The notes beneath the pieces are model-generated. The model made no database searches, was not told the DNA's origin, and was given only the letters and a program-made list of their open reading frames with translations. 64,000 nucleotides of DNA, taken from the NCBI RefSeq assembly GCF_009818105.1, contig NZ_CP046564.1, positions 3,286,001-3,350,000 on the forward strand, written 5' to 3'. This DNA is from Bacillus sp. N1-1 (GTDB lineage Bacteria > Bacillota > Bacilli > Bacillales > Guptibacillaceae). Position 1 is the first letter of the stretch. Every line of letters starts with the position of its first letter. Shown here in pieces: positions 27,905-36,445 of this stretch. A program made the position numbers and the translations under genes.

Positions 27905-28414
27905 ATGAAAAAAATCTTTTTCTTACTACTTACACTTTTTATCGTAGGCGGATGTAATGCGAATGGGCAACCTGCTGAAGATGAATTCAATGAATACAAT
28001 AATGAAGATCGCATTGCCCTTTTTGAGAAGTCCGAAAAAATCTCAGATATGGGAGCAAAGCTGATTGAAAAGTATTCCGAGCCAGAAAAAGCTCAAATAT
28101 ACGTGAATGAAGAAATCCTTCCCTTGCTAAAGGATGTAAAATCCCAGGCTGAAAATGTTGATCAAAAGCTTGAAACGAATGAAGTTCAGGAGCTTCATCA
28201 ACTGTTTCTTGATCAGGTTACAACGTTAACAGACATGTTCGAGCTACAGTCCGACATGCTTGAGCTTCAAGTTCCTCCTGTTAGTGAAGAAGATCAACAA
28301 AAAACAGAAGAACTATATCCAGAGCTTCAACAATTATCTGATGAGGTTGATCAGATTGGACAGAACTATAGTGAAAAAAGGAAACAGCTGGAAGAAAAAT
28401 ATGAAAGTTCATAA
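27905..28414 (+). CDS. Small coiled-coil lipoprotein downstream of the LXG protein
   Basis: A 169-residue protein with a lipoprotein signal ending in the lipobox IVGGC (Cys18). The mature part is almost entirely helical and acidic, with long Leu/Glu/Gln-rich heptad-like stretches (VQELHQLFLDQVTTLTDMFELQ, LQQLSDEVDQIGQNYSEKRKQL). It starts 33 bases after the LXG stop behind AGGAGA and is presumably co-transcribed. I do not recognise a named family. In several LXG loci, membrane or lipoproteins protect against the toxin or help dock it; an immunity or partner role here is only an inference from position. Confidence 0.75.
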   Translation: MKKIFFLLLTLFIVGGCNANGQPAEDEFNEYNNEDRIALFEKSEKISDMGAKLIEKYSEPEKAQIYVNEEILPLLKDVKSQAENVDQKLETNEVQELHQLFLDQVTTLTDMFELQSDMLELQVPPVSEEDQQKTEELYPELQQLSDEVDQIGQNYSEKRKQLEEKYESS

Positions 28415-28442
28415 GTGACCCTTTCCTGCGAAAGCGGTCACT
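28414..28442 (+). other. RNA hairpin between the two lipoprotein genes
   Basis: AGTGACC-CTTTC-CTGC-GAAAG-C-GGTCACT forms a long stem with a one-base bulge and no T-run. It is more likely an mRNA-stabilising or processing structure than a terminator. Confidence 0.5.
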
Positions 28443-28581
28443 GATACATAGAGGATTTTCACATGACGCTTATCATCTTTCGCATCTTAGCATCATCCAT
28501 ACTAGCAGTGCACTAGTTCATTTTCACTTCCTTAAAAAATGTTTCATCTTTTATCAGAACATCCCGCTAAGGAGGAAATAA

Positions 28582-29970
28582 ATGAAATACCGTACGTTCA
28601 TTATTGGCATCACTCTACTCACCCTAGCTGCATGCAGTTCAACTAATGAAGTTGCAACCGAGCAGCCCCCTCCTAAAAAAGAGGTCAGTGAGTCAGATGA
28701 AAAGTCGCTTACAATCAATGAAAAGCTTAACCTTACCGTATCGGCGGATTCTCTTAAGAACATGCCAGGCGGTACACTTACAGAAGATATAAATTATGAA
28801 GAAGATACAGTTGAATTGGATACGAATCCCGAGTTACCTTCAGCATTAGCAACAAAGCTACCAGATGTCTTAGAAAACCTATCAAAAGAAGCTAAGGATA
28901 TAAACGATTATCAAAAGGGGCTTCTGACGCTTCTTTCAAGTCCAAACTACCCTGTTGCCATAGACAAGGCGGAGAACTATGAATCCCCTTTTGAAGAGCC
29001 ATATCTCCCAGATCCAACTGTTCAGAAAGAGGAAGAGAATCAGGAAGCTCCTAATAAAGCGATTATTTTGCTCGATGCAAGCTCAAGCATGCTGTTAGAG
29101 AGCAACGGTGAACAGAAAATGACTACTGCTAAGAAAGCCGTCAAAAGCTTTGCGCAAACAATTGGAAAGTCTAGTGACGTTTCGCTCGTCGTTTACGGAC
29201 ATAAAGGCTCTGAATCGGATGCAGATAAGAAACTTTCCTGTACGGGGATTGAAGAAGTCTATCCGATGGGATCCTATGATAAAGCTGAATTTCAGGAAGC
29301 CGTGAATGCATTTGAAAGTAAGGGCTGGACACCTTTAGCTGCTGCTATTGAAAAAGCAGATAAAATGAGCAGATCCTACGACTCAGCGACGACGATTTAT
29401 ATTGTTAGTGATGGAGCCGAAACATGCGATGGTGATCCGATAGCTGCCAGTGAAAAGTTAAGTGACAATGGCAATACTGTGAATATCATCGGATTTGATG
29501 TTGATGCAGAAGCGGAAAATCAGTTAAAGAAAGTGGCTGATGCAGGAAACGGAGAATACTTTCAAGCAAATAGTCCAGATGACTTAAAGCAGACGATTGA
29601 ATACGAATGGCTACCGTCTATGGGTGACCTCGCATGGGCCCATACGATGGCACCGAACGGATGGGAAATCTCTGATGAATACAAGAAAGCGGAAGAAGCG
29701 CCAAGAGAAATGTTTCACATTTCAAAGCGTGAAGCCTTACGAATTGATGAATCGATCGGGATTATGGAAGAGAATGAATGGATCACAGAACAACAAGCAA
29801 TCGAATTGAAAGATTGGAATAATGAGAGAAAAAACGCCTTCTATGAACTCTATCAACAGCTTGGAGAAAGAAATCGCAATAAAGTAAATACACATGCGGA
29901 ACAGATTCGAAAGGATATTCAAGCTTGGGTTGATAAGATGGAAAAACTAAAAGAAGAGAGCGGAAATTGA
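28582..29970 (+). CDS. Lipoprotein with von Willebrand A domain
   Basis: 462 residues: a lipoprotein signal with the lipobox LAAC (Cys18), an acidic ~140-residue N-terminal region, and a vWA domain at about 158-345. The metal-ion-dependent adhesion site is intact: DASSS at 165-169, Thr250 (GWTPLAAA) and Asp277 (VSDGAE). The C-terminal ~115 residues are helical and charged. It resembles the YwmC/YwmD type of exported vWA proteins, which bind metal and partner proteins on the cell surface. It follows the LXG protein and the small lipoprotein on the same strand, 167 bases after the latter, with its own AAGGAGG site, and ends at a terminator. A link to type VII secretion is suggested by neighbourhood only. 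Confidence 0.85.
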   Translation: MKYRTFIIGITLLTLAACSSTNEVATEQPPPKKEVSESDEKSLTINEKLNLTVSADSLKNMPGGTLTEDINYEEDTVELDTNPELPSALATKLPDVLENLSKEAKDINDYQKGLLTLLSSPNYPVAIDKAENYESPFEEPYLPDPTVQKEEENQEAPNKAIILLDASSSMLLESNGEQKMTTAKKAVKSFAQTIGKSSDVSLVVYGHKGSESDADKKLSCTGIEEVYPMGSYDKAEFQEAVNAFESKGWTPLAAAIEKADKMSRSYDSATTIYIVSDGAETCDGDPIAASEKLSDNGNTVNIIGFDVDAEAENQLKKVADAGNGEYFQANSPDDLKQTIEYEWLPSMGDLAWAHTMAPNGWEISDEYKKAEEAPREMFHISKREALRIDESIGIMEENEWITEQQAIELKDWNNERKNAFYELYQQLGERNRNKVNTHAEQIRKDIQAWVDKMEKLKEESGN

Positions 29971-29976
29971 TTAAAG

Positions 29977-30007
29977 AAAGCATCTGCTACGTTTGCAGAT
30001 GCTTTTT
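29977..30007 (+). terminator. Terminator after the vWA lipoprotein gene
   Basis: AAAGCATCTGC pairs with GCAGATGCTTT around TACGTTT, with a T-run after the stem. It closes the LXG transcription unit. Confidence 0.85.
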
Positions 30008-30197
30008 CTTATTCGAAGACGATCACGATCGTGCATTATTATCATAAGCGCCCTCTAAGGCTTCTATAGCATTTCAATTTCATATGAGGCATTTTTTAAA
30101 TTCGATATAGTAATGATATATACCCTAGCCTTTCACCGCATTAAAATGATATAATGACAATATTTTAAAAATTAAAACAAAGGAAGGCGTTATTGTC

Positions 30198-31403
30198 ATG
30201 AGGTACGGGTTTGCTAAAAGAGTGCAGCATCTTCAATCATCAGCGGTAAGAGATATATTAAAAATCACGAATAAAGGAGATGTCATTTCATTTGCAGGAG
30301 GGCTACCGGACGATGAACTCTTTCCAGTAGAAGCGGTACAAGATGCCTTCTCAAAAACATTTCAATCAGGTGGTAAGGCGTTTCAATACGATGCGACAGA
30401 GGGATATCTCCCGCTTCGAGAAGTTCTTGTCGATCGTATGGCTAAGAAAGGCATCGCTTCACATGTAGATAATATTATGTTGACAACAGGCTCTCAGCAG
30501 GCAATTGATTTATTTGCCCGGGTAATGTTTAATCCTGGAGACATTGTTTTAACAGAAAACCCCACTTACCTTGCAGCCGTTCAAGTGTTTCAATCCTATG
30601 AAGTGAAAATAATTCCGGTTGATTCGGACGAGCATGGGATGATCCCAGAAGACCTTGATTATAAAATGAAAAAATATAAGCCAAAATGTGTATACGTTGT
30701 CCCTACCTTCTCCAATCCTATGGGCAAGGTATGGTCATTAGAAAGACGACAGCATTTATTAAAAACGGCCATTCGAAAAAAAGTGATCATTTTCGAAGAT
30801 GATCCTTATGGTGAGATCAAATTCGATAGTAACCAAACCTACACACCAATATCCGCCTTAGACGATGGTTCGCACACAGTCTATACGAGTACATTTTCAA
30901 AGACGGTTGTGCCTGCATTACGAACAGGATGGATAAAAGGCCCTCATCAAATCATCCGCATCATGGCACAAGCAAAGCAAGCAGCCGATCTGCATTCAAA
31001 CTCTCTTGCCCACCATGCGCTTTATCACCTTTGTACGGATTTTGATTTAAACGGGCATATTAAAAACTTAAGACGTACCTATTATGATCGTATGAAAGTG
31101 ATGCAGCGCTTGCTTGATCAAGCTGAACTACCCGGACTTTCTTATACGGTTCCTAAAGGTGGCATGTTCTTTTGGGTGGAGCTACCTGAAGGCATTGATA
31201 CGACACTTTTATTAAATACGGCTGTAAAAAAAGGGGCAGCTTATGTACCCGGTGCACCGTTTTATGTAGCGGATGCCAAAAGCAATACAATGCGGCTAAA
31301 TTTTACACATTCAACTCAGGATAAAATTGAGAAAGGAATGGAAATTTTGGTTGAGGTGTTTCAAGAGGCAGCTGAAATGGATTTAGAAAAGACTCATCAG
31401 TAG
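30198..31403 (+). CDS. PLP-dependent aminotransferase (2-aminoadipate/aromatic type, subgroup I)
   Basis: A 401-residue fold-type I aminotransferase. It begins with the family's AVRDILKITNKGDVISFAGG, has the GSQQAIDLFARVM cofactor stretch, PTFSNPMG (the Asn that contacts the pyridine ring), EDDPYGEIKF, and the Schiff-base lysine in STFSKTVVPALRTGW. The late GGMFFWVELP completes the pattern. It lacks a GntR domain, so it is an enzyme rather than a MocR regulator. Substrates in this subgroup include 2-aminoadipate, branched-chain and aromatic amino acids; which applies here is unclear. The ATG follows AAGGAAGGCG. Confidence 0.92.
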   Translation: MRYGFAKRVQHLQSSAVRDILKITNKGDVISFAGGLPDDELFPVEAVQDAFSKTFQSGGKAFQYDATEGYLPLREVLVDRMAKKGIASHVDNIMLTTGSQQAIDLFARVMFNPGDIVLTENPTYLAAVQVFQSYEVKIIPVDSDEHGMIPEDLDYKMKKYKPKCVYVVPTFSNPMGKVWSLERRQHLLKTAIRKKVIIFEDDPYGEIKFDSNQTYTPISALDDGSHTVYTSTFSKTVVPALRTGWIKGPHQIIRIMAQAKQAADLHSNSLAHHALYHLCTDFDLNGHIKNLRRTYYDRMKVMQRLLDQAELPGLSYTVPKGGMFFWVELPEGIDTTLLLNTAVKKGAAYVPGAPFYVADAKSNTMRLNFTHSTQDKIEKGMEILVEVFQEAAEMDLEKTHQ

Positions 31404-31454
31404 GTATTCTATCTTTTTTATCATCGTCTTTATTTAGTTTTGTTTGTTTTAATG

Positions 31455-31488
31455 GAAGTGACCTCCTAATCATAGAAGGTCACTTTTT
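31455..31488. terminator. Terminator between the aminotransferase and rpsN genes
   Basis: GAAGTGACCTCC and GAAGGTCACTTTTT form a stem of about nine pairs with a short loop, followed by T residues on the plus strand. The minus-strand strand has only a short T-run. Confidence 0.7.
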
Positions 31489-31541
31489 AGTAGTAGTTTA
31501 ATAAAAGTTCCTCACTAGCATTCTAAATCCATTTCACCTTT

Positions 31542-31811
31542 TTACCAGCTAGATTTTTTCACGCCAGGAATTTGTCCTTTATGAGCATACTCACGAAAAG
31601 CAATTCGGGACATCTTGAACTTTCTTAGATAAGCTCTTGGTCTCCCTGTCACTTCACAACGATTTGTAAGGCGAGTTGCTGAAGAATCACGAGGCAGCTT
31701 ACGCAATGCTTCATAATCTCCTTTTGCTATTAACTCTTTTCGAATTTGAGCGTATTGTTGAACGAGCTCCTGACGTTTTTTTTCTTTAGCAATTTTTGAT
31801 TTTTTAGCCAT
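31542..31811 (-). CDS. rpsN: Zinc-free 30S ribosomal protein S14 paralogue
   Basis: An 89-residue S14 of the long type. It contains the conserved C-terminal core ([40 protein letters not shown]) but has none of the CxxC pairs that bind zinc in the main Bacillus S14. In B. subtilis the equivalent protein (YhzA/RpsN2) is made only in zinc starvation under Zur and replaces the zinc form. Here it lies 18 bases behind a COG0523 GTPase whose promoter carries a Zur box, so co-transcription under Zur is likely. The ATG follows AAGGAAGAG. Confidence 0.93.
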   Translation of the reverse strand: MAKKSKIAKEKKRQELVQQYAQIRKELIAKGDYEALRKLPRDSSATRLTNRCEVTGRPRAYLRKFKMSRIAFREYAHKGQIPGVKKSSW

Positions 31812-31829
31812 ATAACTCTTCCTTTCTTA

Positions 31830-33002
31830 TTAATATTTTGGTAAGTGATCAGAAAATGTTGACCAATCTTCCTCCATCTCATGATTAGTCAATAGACAAC
31901 GATCAAGCGACTGTTCAATTTGCTCCTGGTCCAAATGAAGACCAATCATCACAAGTTCAGACATGCGATCGCCGTGAATATCATCCCAGCGTTCTAGTAG
32001 TTCAGGAGCTTCATCAATCGCCTGTCTTTGCGCTTCAATTGAGTAGGTTGCAATCCAATTCCCAGCCGCTTCAATACTGAGGGATGGACCTGCTTGAGAC
32101 AATAATCCTGTGACATCATTTCGTGAAGCAAGCCAGAAGAATCCCTTTGCACGAACAATTTCCTCTGGCCATTGTTCAAGCCAAGATAGCCACCTTCCAG
32201 GATGAAAAGGCCGCTTCCTCCGATAGACAAAAGAAGATATACCGTATTCTTCAGTTTCGGGAATATGTTCGTTATTAAGTTCCTTGATCCATCCAGCACT
32301 CTGACTTGCAGCTTCAAAGTTAAATGATTTTGTGTTGAGCACTCGATCAAGAGAAAGATTGGCATGAGTGGTTGGTACAATAATGGCATCAGGGTTAAGT
32401 GTACTTAAGACGGACACTAATTTTCCTATCGTTGTTTTATTCATTAGATCCGTTTTATTAAGCAATAGAACATTTGCAAATTCAATTTGATCAATTAATA
32501 GATCCACCACTTCACGCTGGTCATCCTCTGACGATTCTTCCTCACGATCTATTAAGGTTTCTCCTGATTTATAGTCATGCCAGAATCGATTACCATCAAC
32601 GATGGTAACCATTGTATCTAACCTGCACAAGCGACTAAGGTCAATGCCTAACGCTTCGTCCATGTATGTAAAGGTTTGAGCTACGGGAACCGGTTCCGAA
32701 ATGCCTGTTGATTCAATAACCAGATAATCAATCTCTCCTCCTTCCACCAATTTTTTCACTTCAATCATCAAATCTTCCCTTAACGTACAACAGATACATC
32801 CATTATGAAGTTCCACCAACTTTTCATCAGTTCTAGCAAAACCACTTTTAATTAGTTCAGCATCAATATTTATTTCACTCATATCGTTGACGATCACAGC
32901 AATCCGACGATTCTGTCTATTTGCAAGAATATGATTTAACAACGTCGTTTTACCAGATCCCAAATATCCACTTAACACTGTCACTGGGACTTTATTCGTC
33001 AT
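31830..33002 (-). CDS. COG0523 (CobW/YciC-like) metal-chaperone GTPase
   Basis: A 390-residue G3E-family GTPase. Walker A is GYLGSGKTT at 12-20, the metal-binding motif GCICC is at 68-72, and the guanine-specificity motif appears as LLLNKTDL. The C-terminal ~130 residues form a CobW_C domain. The family feeds zinc to client enzymes during starvation (ZagA/YciC in B. subtilis). I chose the ATG at 33000-33002 because GGAGG precedes it by 9 bases. A Zur-like box overlaps the upstream junction, and the zinc-free S14 gene follows, so this is the head of a zinc-response unit. Confidence 0.92.
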   Translation of the reverse strand: MTNKVPVTVLSGYLGSGKTTLLNHILANRQNRRIAVIVNDMSEINIDAELIKSGFARTDEKLVELHNGCICCTLREDLMIEVKKLVEGGEIDYLVIESTGISEPVPVAQTFTYMDEALGIDLSRLCRLDTMVTIVDGNRFWHDYKSGETLIDREEESSEDDQREVVDLLIDQIEFANVLLLNKTDLMNKTTIGKLVSVLSTLNPDAIIVPTTHANLSLDRVLNTKSFNFEAASQSAGWIKELNNEHIPETEEYGISSFVYRRKRPFHPGRWLSWLEQWPEEIVRAKGFFWLASRNDVTGLLSQAGPSLSIEAAGNWIATYSIEAQRQAIDEAPELLERWDDIHGDRMSELVMIGLHLDQEQIEQSLDRCLLTNHEMEEDWSTFSDHLPKY

Positions 33003-33016
33003 AGCTTCCATCCTCC

Positions 33017-33037
33017 AAATCAAAATTATTACGATTT
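33017..33037. promoter_or_regulatory. Zur box 1 (before the first CobW gene)
   Basis: AAATCAAAATTATTACGATTT-type palindrome: the right half TTACGATTT is perfect, and the left half differs at two positions from AAATCGTAA. It lies across the end of the flavoprotein gene, so the CobW-rpsN unit can be controlled separately. It is 15 bases from the CobW start. Confidence 0.8.
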
Positions 33038-34180
33038 AAAATGTGTGCTTTTCATAATTCGTTCTGTTGCTTTTCTCGCTCCAATAATATTGCGCGAAGC
33101 TGGACCGATCTCGAGCTCCGCAAGAGGCCCCATGACATATAGATGTGGACACCATTCCAGGCTTTCTTCCACAATAGGATATCCGCAGTTAGAACAAATA
33201 AGGTTTTCCTTTGCAATCAAATGAAGCAGCCAGCGTTGATTCGTAAGCGCTGATTCAAAACCCGTAGCAAAAAGAACAGTGGCTGGTCGATAAACAGTTG
33301 ATTCTTTTGTCATTAATATATTGGATTCACTAAAAACAGTTTGAATTTCACTTTGAACAATAGATAATTTTCCGTGCTTTTTTAAGTGATGCAAACGACT
33401 GTAAAGTTCAGAAGGAATCGAGCCACGATGTCTTGCTTGATGAATCATCTTTCTTCTAACATCATAGTTCTTAATCTGAGAATAAGCGTCCAAATACTTA
33501 GGGCCAAGCCAACCGGGATCGCTGTCAAAGTTATGTACACGAAATGGATGACGAGACATTAATGTAACTTCCCCAGGAAACCGATGAGACAGACCAATAG
33601 CTGTATGGGCTGCCGTAATTCCTCCTCCAATAATAAGAAGAGGTGGCTTTATGTTGTCCATGTTTAGTTCAGAATCAAAAATGTGATACCCTTTGTTCCA
33701 TTCGGTTGCCCATGGCGGATAGTGCAGTTCATTATTACCAATCGCGATAACACTATTTTTTGTATAATAAATTTGTTGATCTTCCGTTTCAATTTCCCAA
33801 ACTGGTCCTTGTTTCTCCATTTGCTTCACCTTCGTTTGACACCAACTATCTTGTAAGCAAGCTTCTTCAAAAACGGATGCTGCATGTTGATTAAAGAGAC
33901 CTAATGAGGGGCGATCATAGTAACCGTAAAAAGGGTTGTCATAGTTAATCTTTTTTGCATATTTGTCTAAACTGAAAGGAGCCACATCAATGTGGTGAAC
34001 AGAAGGCGACCGTAGAAACGGCATCTGAATGCGCTCGGTTCTCTCCTTCCACCTTTCAAGCGGCTCAGTGTGAGGATCAATGATTAAGATCTCCTCTTTT
34101 TTAACTTTACCGCTTTTTAAAAGGGACGTTGCGATCATACAACCATGAATACCTCCACCTATAATAATCCATTCATACAT
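33029..34180 (-). CDS. Zur-linked FAD/NAD(P)-binding oxidoreductase
   Basis: A 383-residue flavoprotein with two Rossmann folds: FAD-binding GGGIHG near residue 8 and an NAD(P)-type [10 protein letters not shown] near 190. The layout, including a late VLFATGFES element, resembles the lysine/ornithine N-monooxygenase and SidA-like superfamily, but I cannot assign a substrate. The start at 34178-34180 follows GGGGGGTG. A perfect Zur palindrome is 14 bases upstream, so it is probably made only when zinc is short. Whether it makes a metal-binding metabolite, or is a zinc-free stand-in for another enzyme, is open. Its stop is close to the CobW promoter. Confidence 0.8.
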   Translation of the reverse strand: MYEWIIIGGGIHGCMIATSLLKSGKVKKEEILIIDPHTEPLERWKERTERIQMPFLRSPSVHHIDVAPFSLDKYAKKINYDNPFYGYYDRPSLGLFNQHAASVFEEACLQDSWCQTKVKQMEKQGPVWEIETEDQQIYYTKNSVIAIGNNELHYPPWATEWNKGYHIFDSELNMDNIKPPLLIIGGGITAAHTAIGLSHRFPGEVTLMSRHPFRVHNFDSDPGWLGPKYLDAYSQIKNYDVRRKMIHQARHRGSIPSELYSRLHHLKKHGKLSIVQSEIQTVFSESNILMTKESTVYRPATVLFATGFESALTNQRWLLHLIAKENLICSNCGYPIVEESLEWCPHLYVMGPLAELEIGPASRNIIGARKATERIMKSTHFKS

Positions 34181-34193
34181 ATGACCACCCCCC

Positions 34194-34214
34194 AAATCGT
34201 AACTATTACGATTT
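34194..34214. promoter_or_regulatory. Zur box 2, perfect palindrome (before the flavoprotein)
   Basis: AAATCGTAA-CTA-TTACGATTT is a perfect inverted repeat and the best match in this window to the B. subtilis Zur consensus. Confidence 0.9.
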
Positions 34215-34302
34215 GTATTGTATACTAGATAAATTTATAATGCAATCCATCATTTCAAATTGATGCTATATATCAAAGAAAAGAAAGGGATATGCTCCCT
34301 TT

Positions 34303-35277
34303 CTAAAATGGATAAACATATGGTTCTTTAGGTGCCTCAATTTGCTTTATTTCATCTGGTAGTAAAAGCATCATTTCTTGACCGTTATAAGATGTGTTCG
34401 AAATTGTTCCAGTTACCTCTACCCATGTATCTTCTTCAATGGAATGAACTTGATCACTTTCAATTAAAGTTCCATAGACACTTGCATCTGCCACGCAACA
34501 GTTCATACCAAATCTAGCGACAACGATTTGTTTTTCATTAAAATCGGGTTCACGGTACACAAAACCTTTGATCGTCAATTTTTTTCCAATAAATTGCTCC
34601 AAATTCAAATCGATTGTCGTAATAACATCGAGGTAATTTTTATTCGTTATTTGAATGTGGTTCATTTTTGAATATTTTTCAGCAAGCTCATCGTATTTAT
34701 TATAATCAGCAGAATAGCCAGACGAGGTGTTTGAAGCAGGAGATTCAGCTGCTTCATTCTTCACTCGCTCATCCATTTCCTCCATATAAGCTTCTGGATC
34801 TTCTAGAAACTTATCCACATCTTGTGTATTTGAATCTGACGGATCTTCTGACAAGGCTGCTGAGCTATCTGGCGGTTTTGTATATAACCCTCCCCCATAT
34901 TGAATGCCTCTATTTGCCGCTACTGTACTATCGATTACTTTTTGAGGAAGCCCTAATCCACCTAGAACAGGAAGGATAAATAACAGATAAATAATCGTTT
35001 TACGCACAAATGATCCTTTCATATGATGATCAGCACCACAGTTGCATTCAATCTCCTCCGCCAGGTTTGAGGAGATACTTTTAAAAAATTGAATAATCCC
35101 TATTAAAAAGAAGCAGCCACCAGCAAAATAGACAAACGGAAGCATTTTCGGAGCAACATAAAGATGGATCGTGTCACTTAGAACTAGCTTGATGATTAAT
35201 AAGAAAAAACCCATTAAGATAATACTTCTTAAAAACATATGAAATTGTAGTGAAGCTGTCGACTTCCTCTCGTCCAA
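34303..35277 (-). CDS. DUF1980 (TIGR03943) putative permease partner, YcgQ-like
   Basis: A 324-residue protein with about four N-terminal hydrophobic helices, an extracytoplasmic linker with low-complexity acidic sequence (DVDKFLEDPEAYMEEMDER), and a C-terminal OB-like domain (LTIKGFVYREPDFNEKQIVVARFGM, then DIVVEVTGTISNT-type strands). This is the TIGR03943/YcgQ family, normally paired with a DUF318-type permease. Cys residues near CNCGADHH could bind metal. I set the start at TTG (35275-35277), which follows AGAGGAGG; the longer frame lacks a site. It overlaps or abuts the permease in the same operon. Confidence 0.85.
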   Translation of the reverse strand: MDERKSTASLQFHMFLRSIILMGFFLLIIKLVLSDTIHLYVAPKMLPFVYFAGGCFFLIGIIQFFKSISSNLAEEIECNCGADHHMKGSFVRKTIIYLLFILPVLGGLGLPQKVIDSTVAANRGIQYGGGLYTKPPDSSAALSEDPSDSNTQDVDKFLEDPEAYMEEMDERVKNEAAESPASNTSSGYSADYNKYDELAEKYSKMNHIQITNKNYLDVITTIDLNLEQFIGKKLTIKGFVYREPDFNEKQIVVARFGMNCCVADASVYGTLIESDQVHSIEEDTWVEVTGTISNTSYNGQEMMLLLPDEIKQIEAPKEPYVYPF

Positions 35278-35300
35278 GACCCATTCCTCCTCTCTTAATT

Positions 35301-36305
35301 TTAAAAAACGCTTACCACTAATACAGAACAAAACGTAACTAACGTTATGGTGAACATAAGAACTAAGACAAACTTTGTCTTAAAGTATGCGAAATACAAC
35401 AGCATATTTTTCAAATCTAGCATCGGTCCATAGACTAGGAAAGCAAGTAAAGAAGTACTAGAAAACTGATTCGAAAAGGAAGCTGCTACAAAAGCATCTG
35501 CTTCTGAACAGAGAGATAAAATAAACGCTAGTCCCATCATAACTCCCGTTGATTCTGCTTCATTTGTAATATATGAAGCAAGGAGGTTGCGGTCAAGAAA
35601 CCCATTGACCACACTGGCTAAAAATGCCCCAATGATGAGGTATTTTCCCATATCGAAGAATTCATCGCTAGCATGATAGAATGTTTGCTTCCATTTATTT
35701 CTTTTCATCGTGGTTACGGTTCCTGTTTCTCCAATAAGTTCTTCCTTTGTCCATCTTAATTGATTTGTAGTACCAAAAATCCGAAACATCACAAAACCAA
35801 TAATGATGGATAAAACAAATCCCAATCCCATTCTAAAATAAAGTACAGTAAGATCCTGTTGAAAAGCATAGTATGTAGATGCGGCTACGATTGGATTTAG
35901 AATAGGTGCAGCCATTAATAAAACAACACCAAATTGAAGCGGCATACCTTTTTTAATTAACCTTCTTACCACTGGAATAATGGCACATTCACAAACGGGA
36001 AAAACAGCACCAAGTAGCGCTGCAGAAATTAAGCCAAGATACGCGTGTTTCGGTAACACTTTCTGAAGAGTTTCTTCAGAAACAAATGATTGAATCAGCG
36101 CAGATACAAACACACCTAAAAGAACAAACGGGATCGCTTCTAACAGAATACTAATAAAAATAGCATTTACATTTAACCATTCACTAGGGAAATCAAACTG
36201 AAAATACTGAAGAACTTGTGTATTAAATAAAAATAAGATAGCAAAGATTAAAAATAATAAGATTCCTATAAAATCCTTTATACTATTGCTTACAGTATGA
36301 ATCAC
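35301..36305 (-). CDS. DUF318/UPF0718 permease, YcgR-like
   Basis: A 334-residue integral membrane protein with about eight to nine helices. The family motif FPVCECAIIPVVRRLIKKGMP and the second repeat (SLCSEADAFVAASF) are clear; both carry Cys/Glu residues typical of this permease group. It pairs with the DUF1980 protein directly downstream. Comparative studies link such pairs to metal handling and Zur control, but transport has not been shown for most members. The start codon is GTG after GGAGGTG. A Zur-like box sits about 60 bases upstream. Confidence 0.88.
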   Translation of the reverse strand: MIHTVSNSIKDFIGILLFLIFAILFLFNTQVLQYFQFDFPSEWLNVNAIFISILLEAIPFVLLGVFVSALIQSFVSEETLQKVLPKHAYLGLISAALLGAVFPVCECAIIPVVRRLIKKGMPLQFGVVLLMAAPILNPIVAASTYYAFQQDLTVLYFRMGLGFVLSIIIGFVMFRIFGTTNQLRWTKEELIGETGTVTTMKRNKWKQTFYHASDEFFDMGKYLIIGAFLASVVNGFLDRNLLASYITNEAESTGVMMGLAFILSLCSEADAFVAASFSNQFSSTSLLAFLVYGPMLDLKNMLLYFAYFKTKFVLVLMFTITLVTFCSVLVVSVF

Positions 36306-36363
36306 ACTTCCACCTCCATACCCACTTTATATTTTTCTTTTAAGACTTTCCCTCGCATTTTGT

Positions 36364-36384
36364 AAATCATAATTAATTCGATTT
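36364..36384. promoter_or_regulatory. Zur box 3 (before the permease operon)
   Basis: AAATCATAATTAATTCGATTT: the two outer AAATC/GATTT halves are conserved, and inner positions deviate at three or four places. It is the weakest of the five sites, which may mean later or weaker derepression. Confidence 0.65.
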
Positions 36385-36445
36385 AAAATCTATTAGTGCT
36401 TCTATCATTCTATGCCCGTCTAGATCATTCATGTCATTTTAAGCT

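Noticed and set aside
31994..32389. 131-codon minus-strand frame inside the CobW gene
   Set aside because: It overlaps a well-supported GTPase gene in another frame, has no ribosome site, and its peptide looks like out-of-frame translation.
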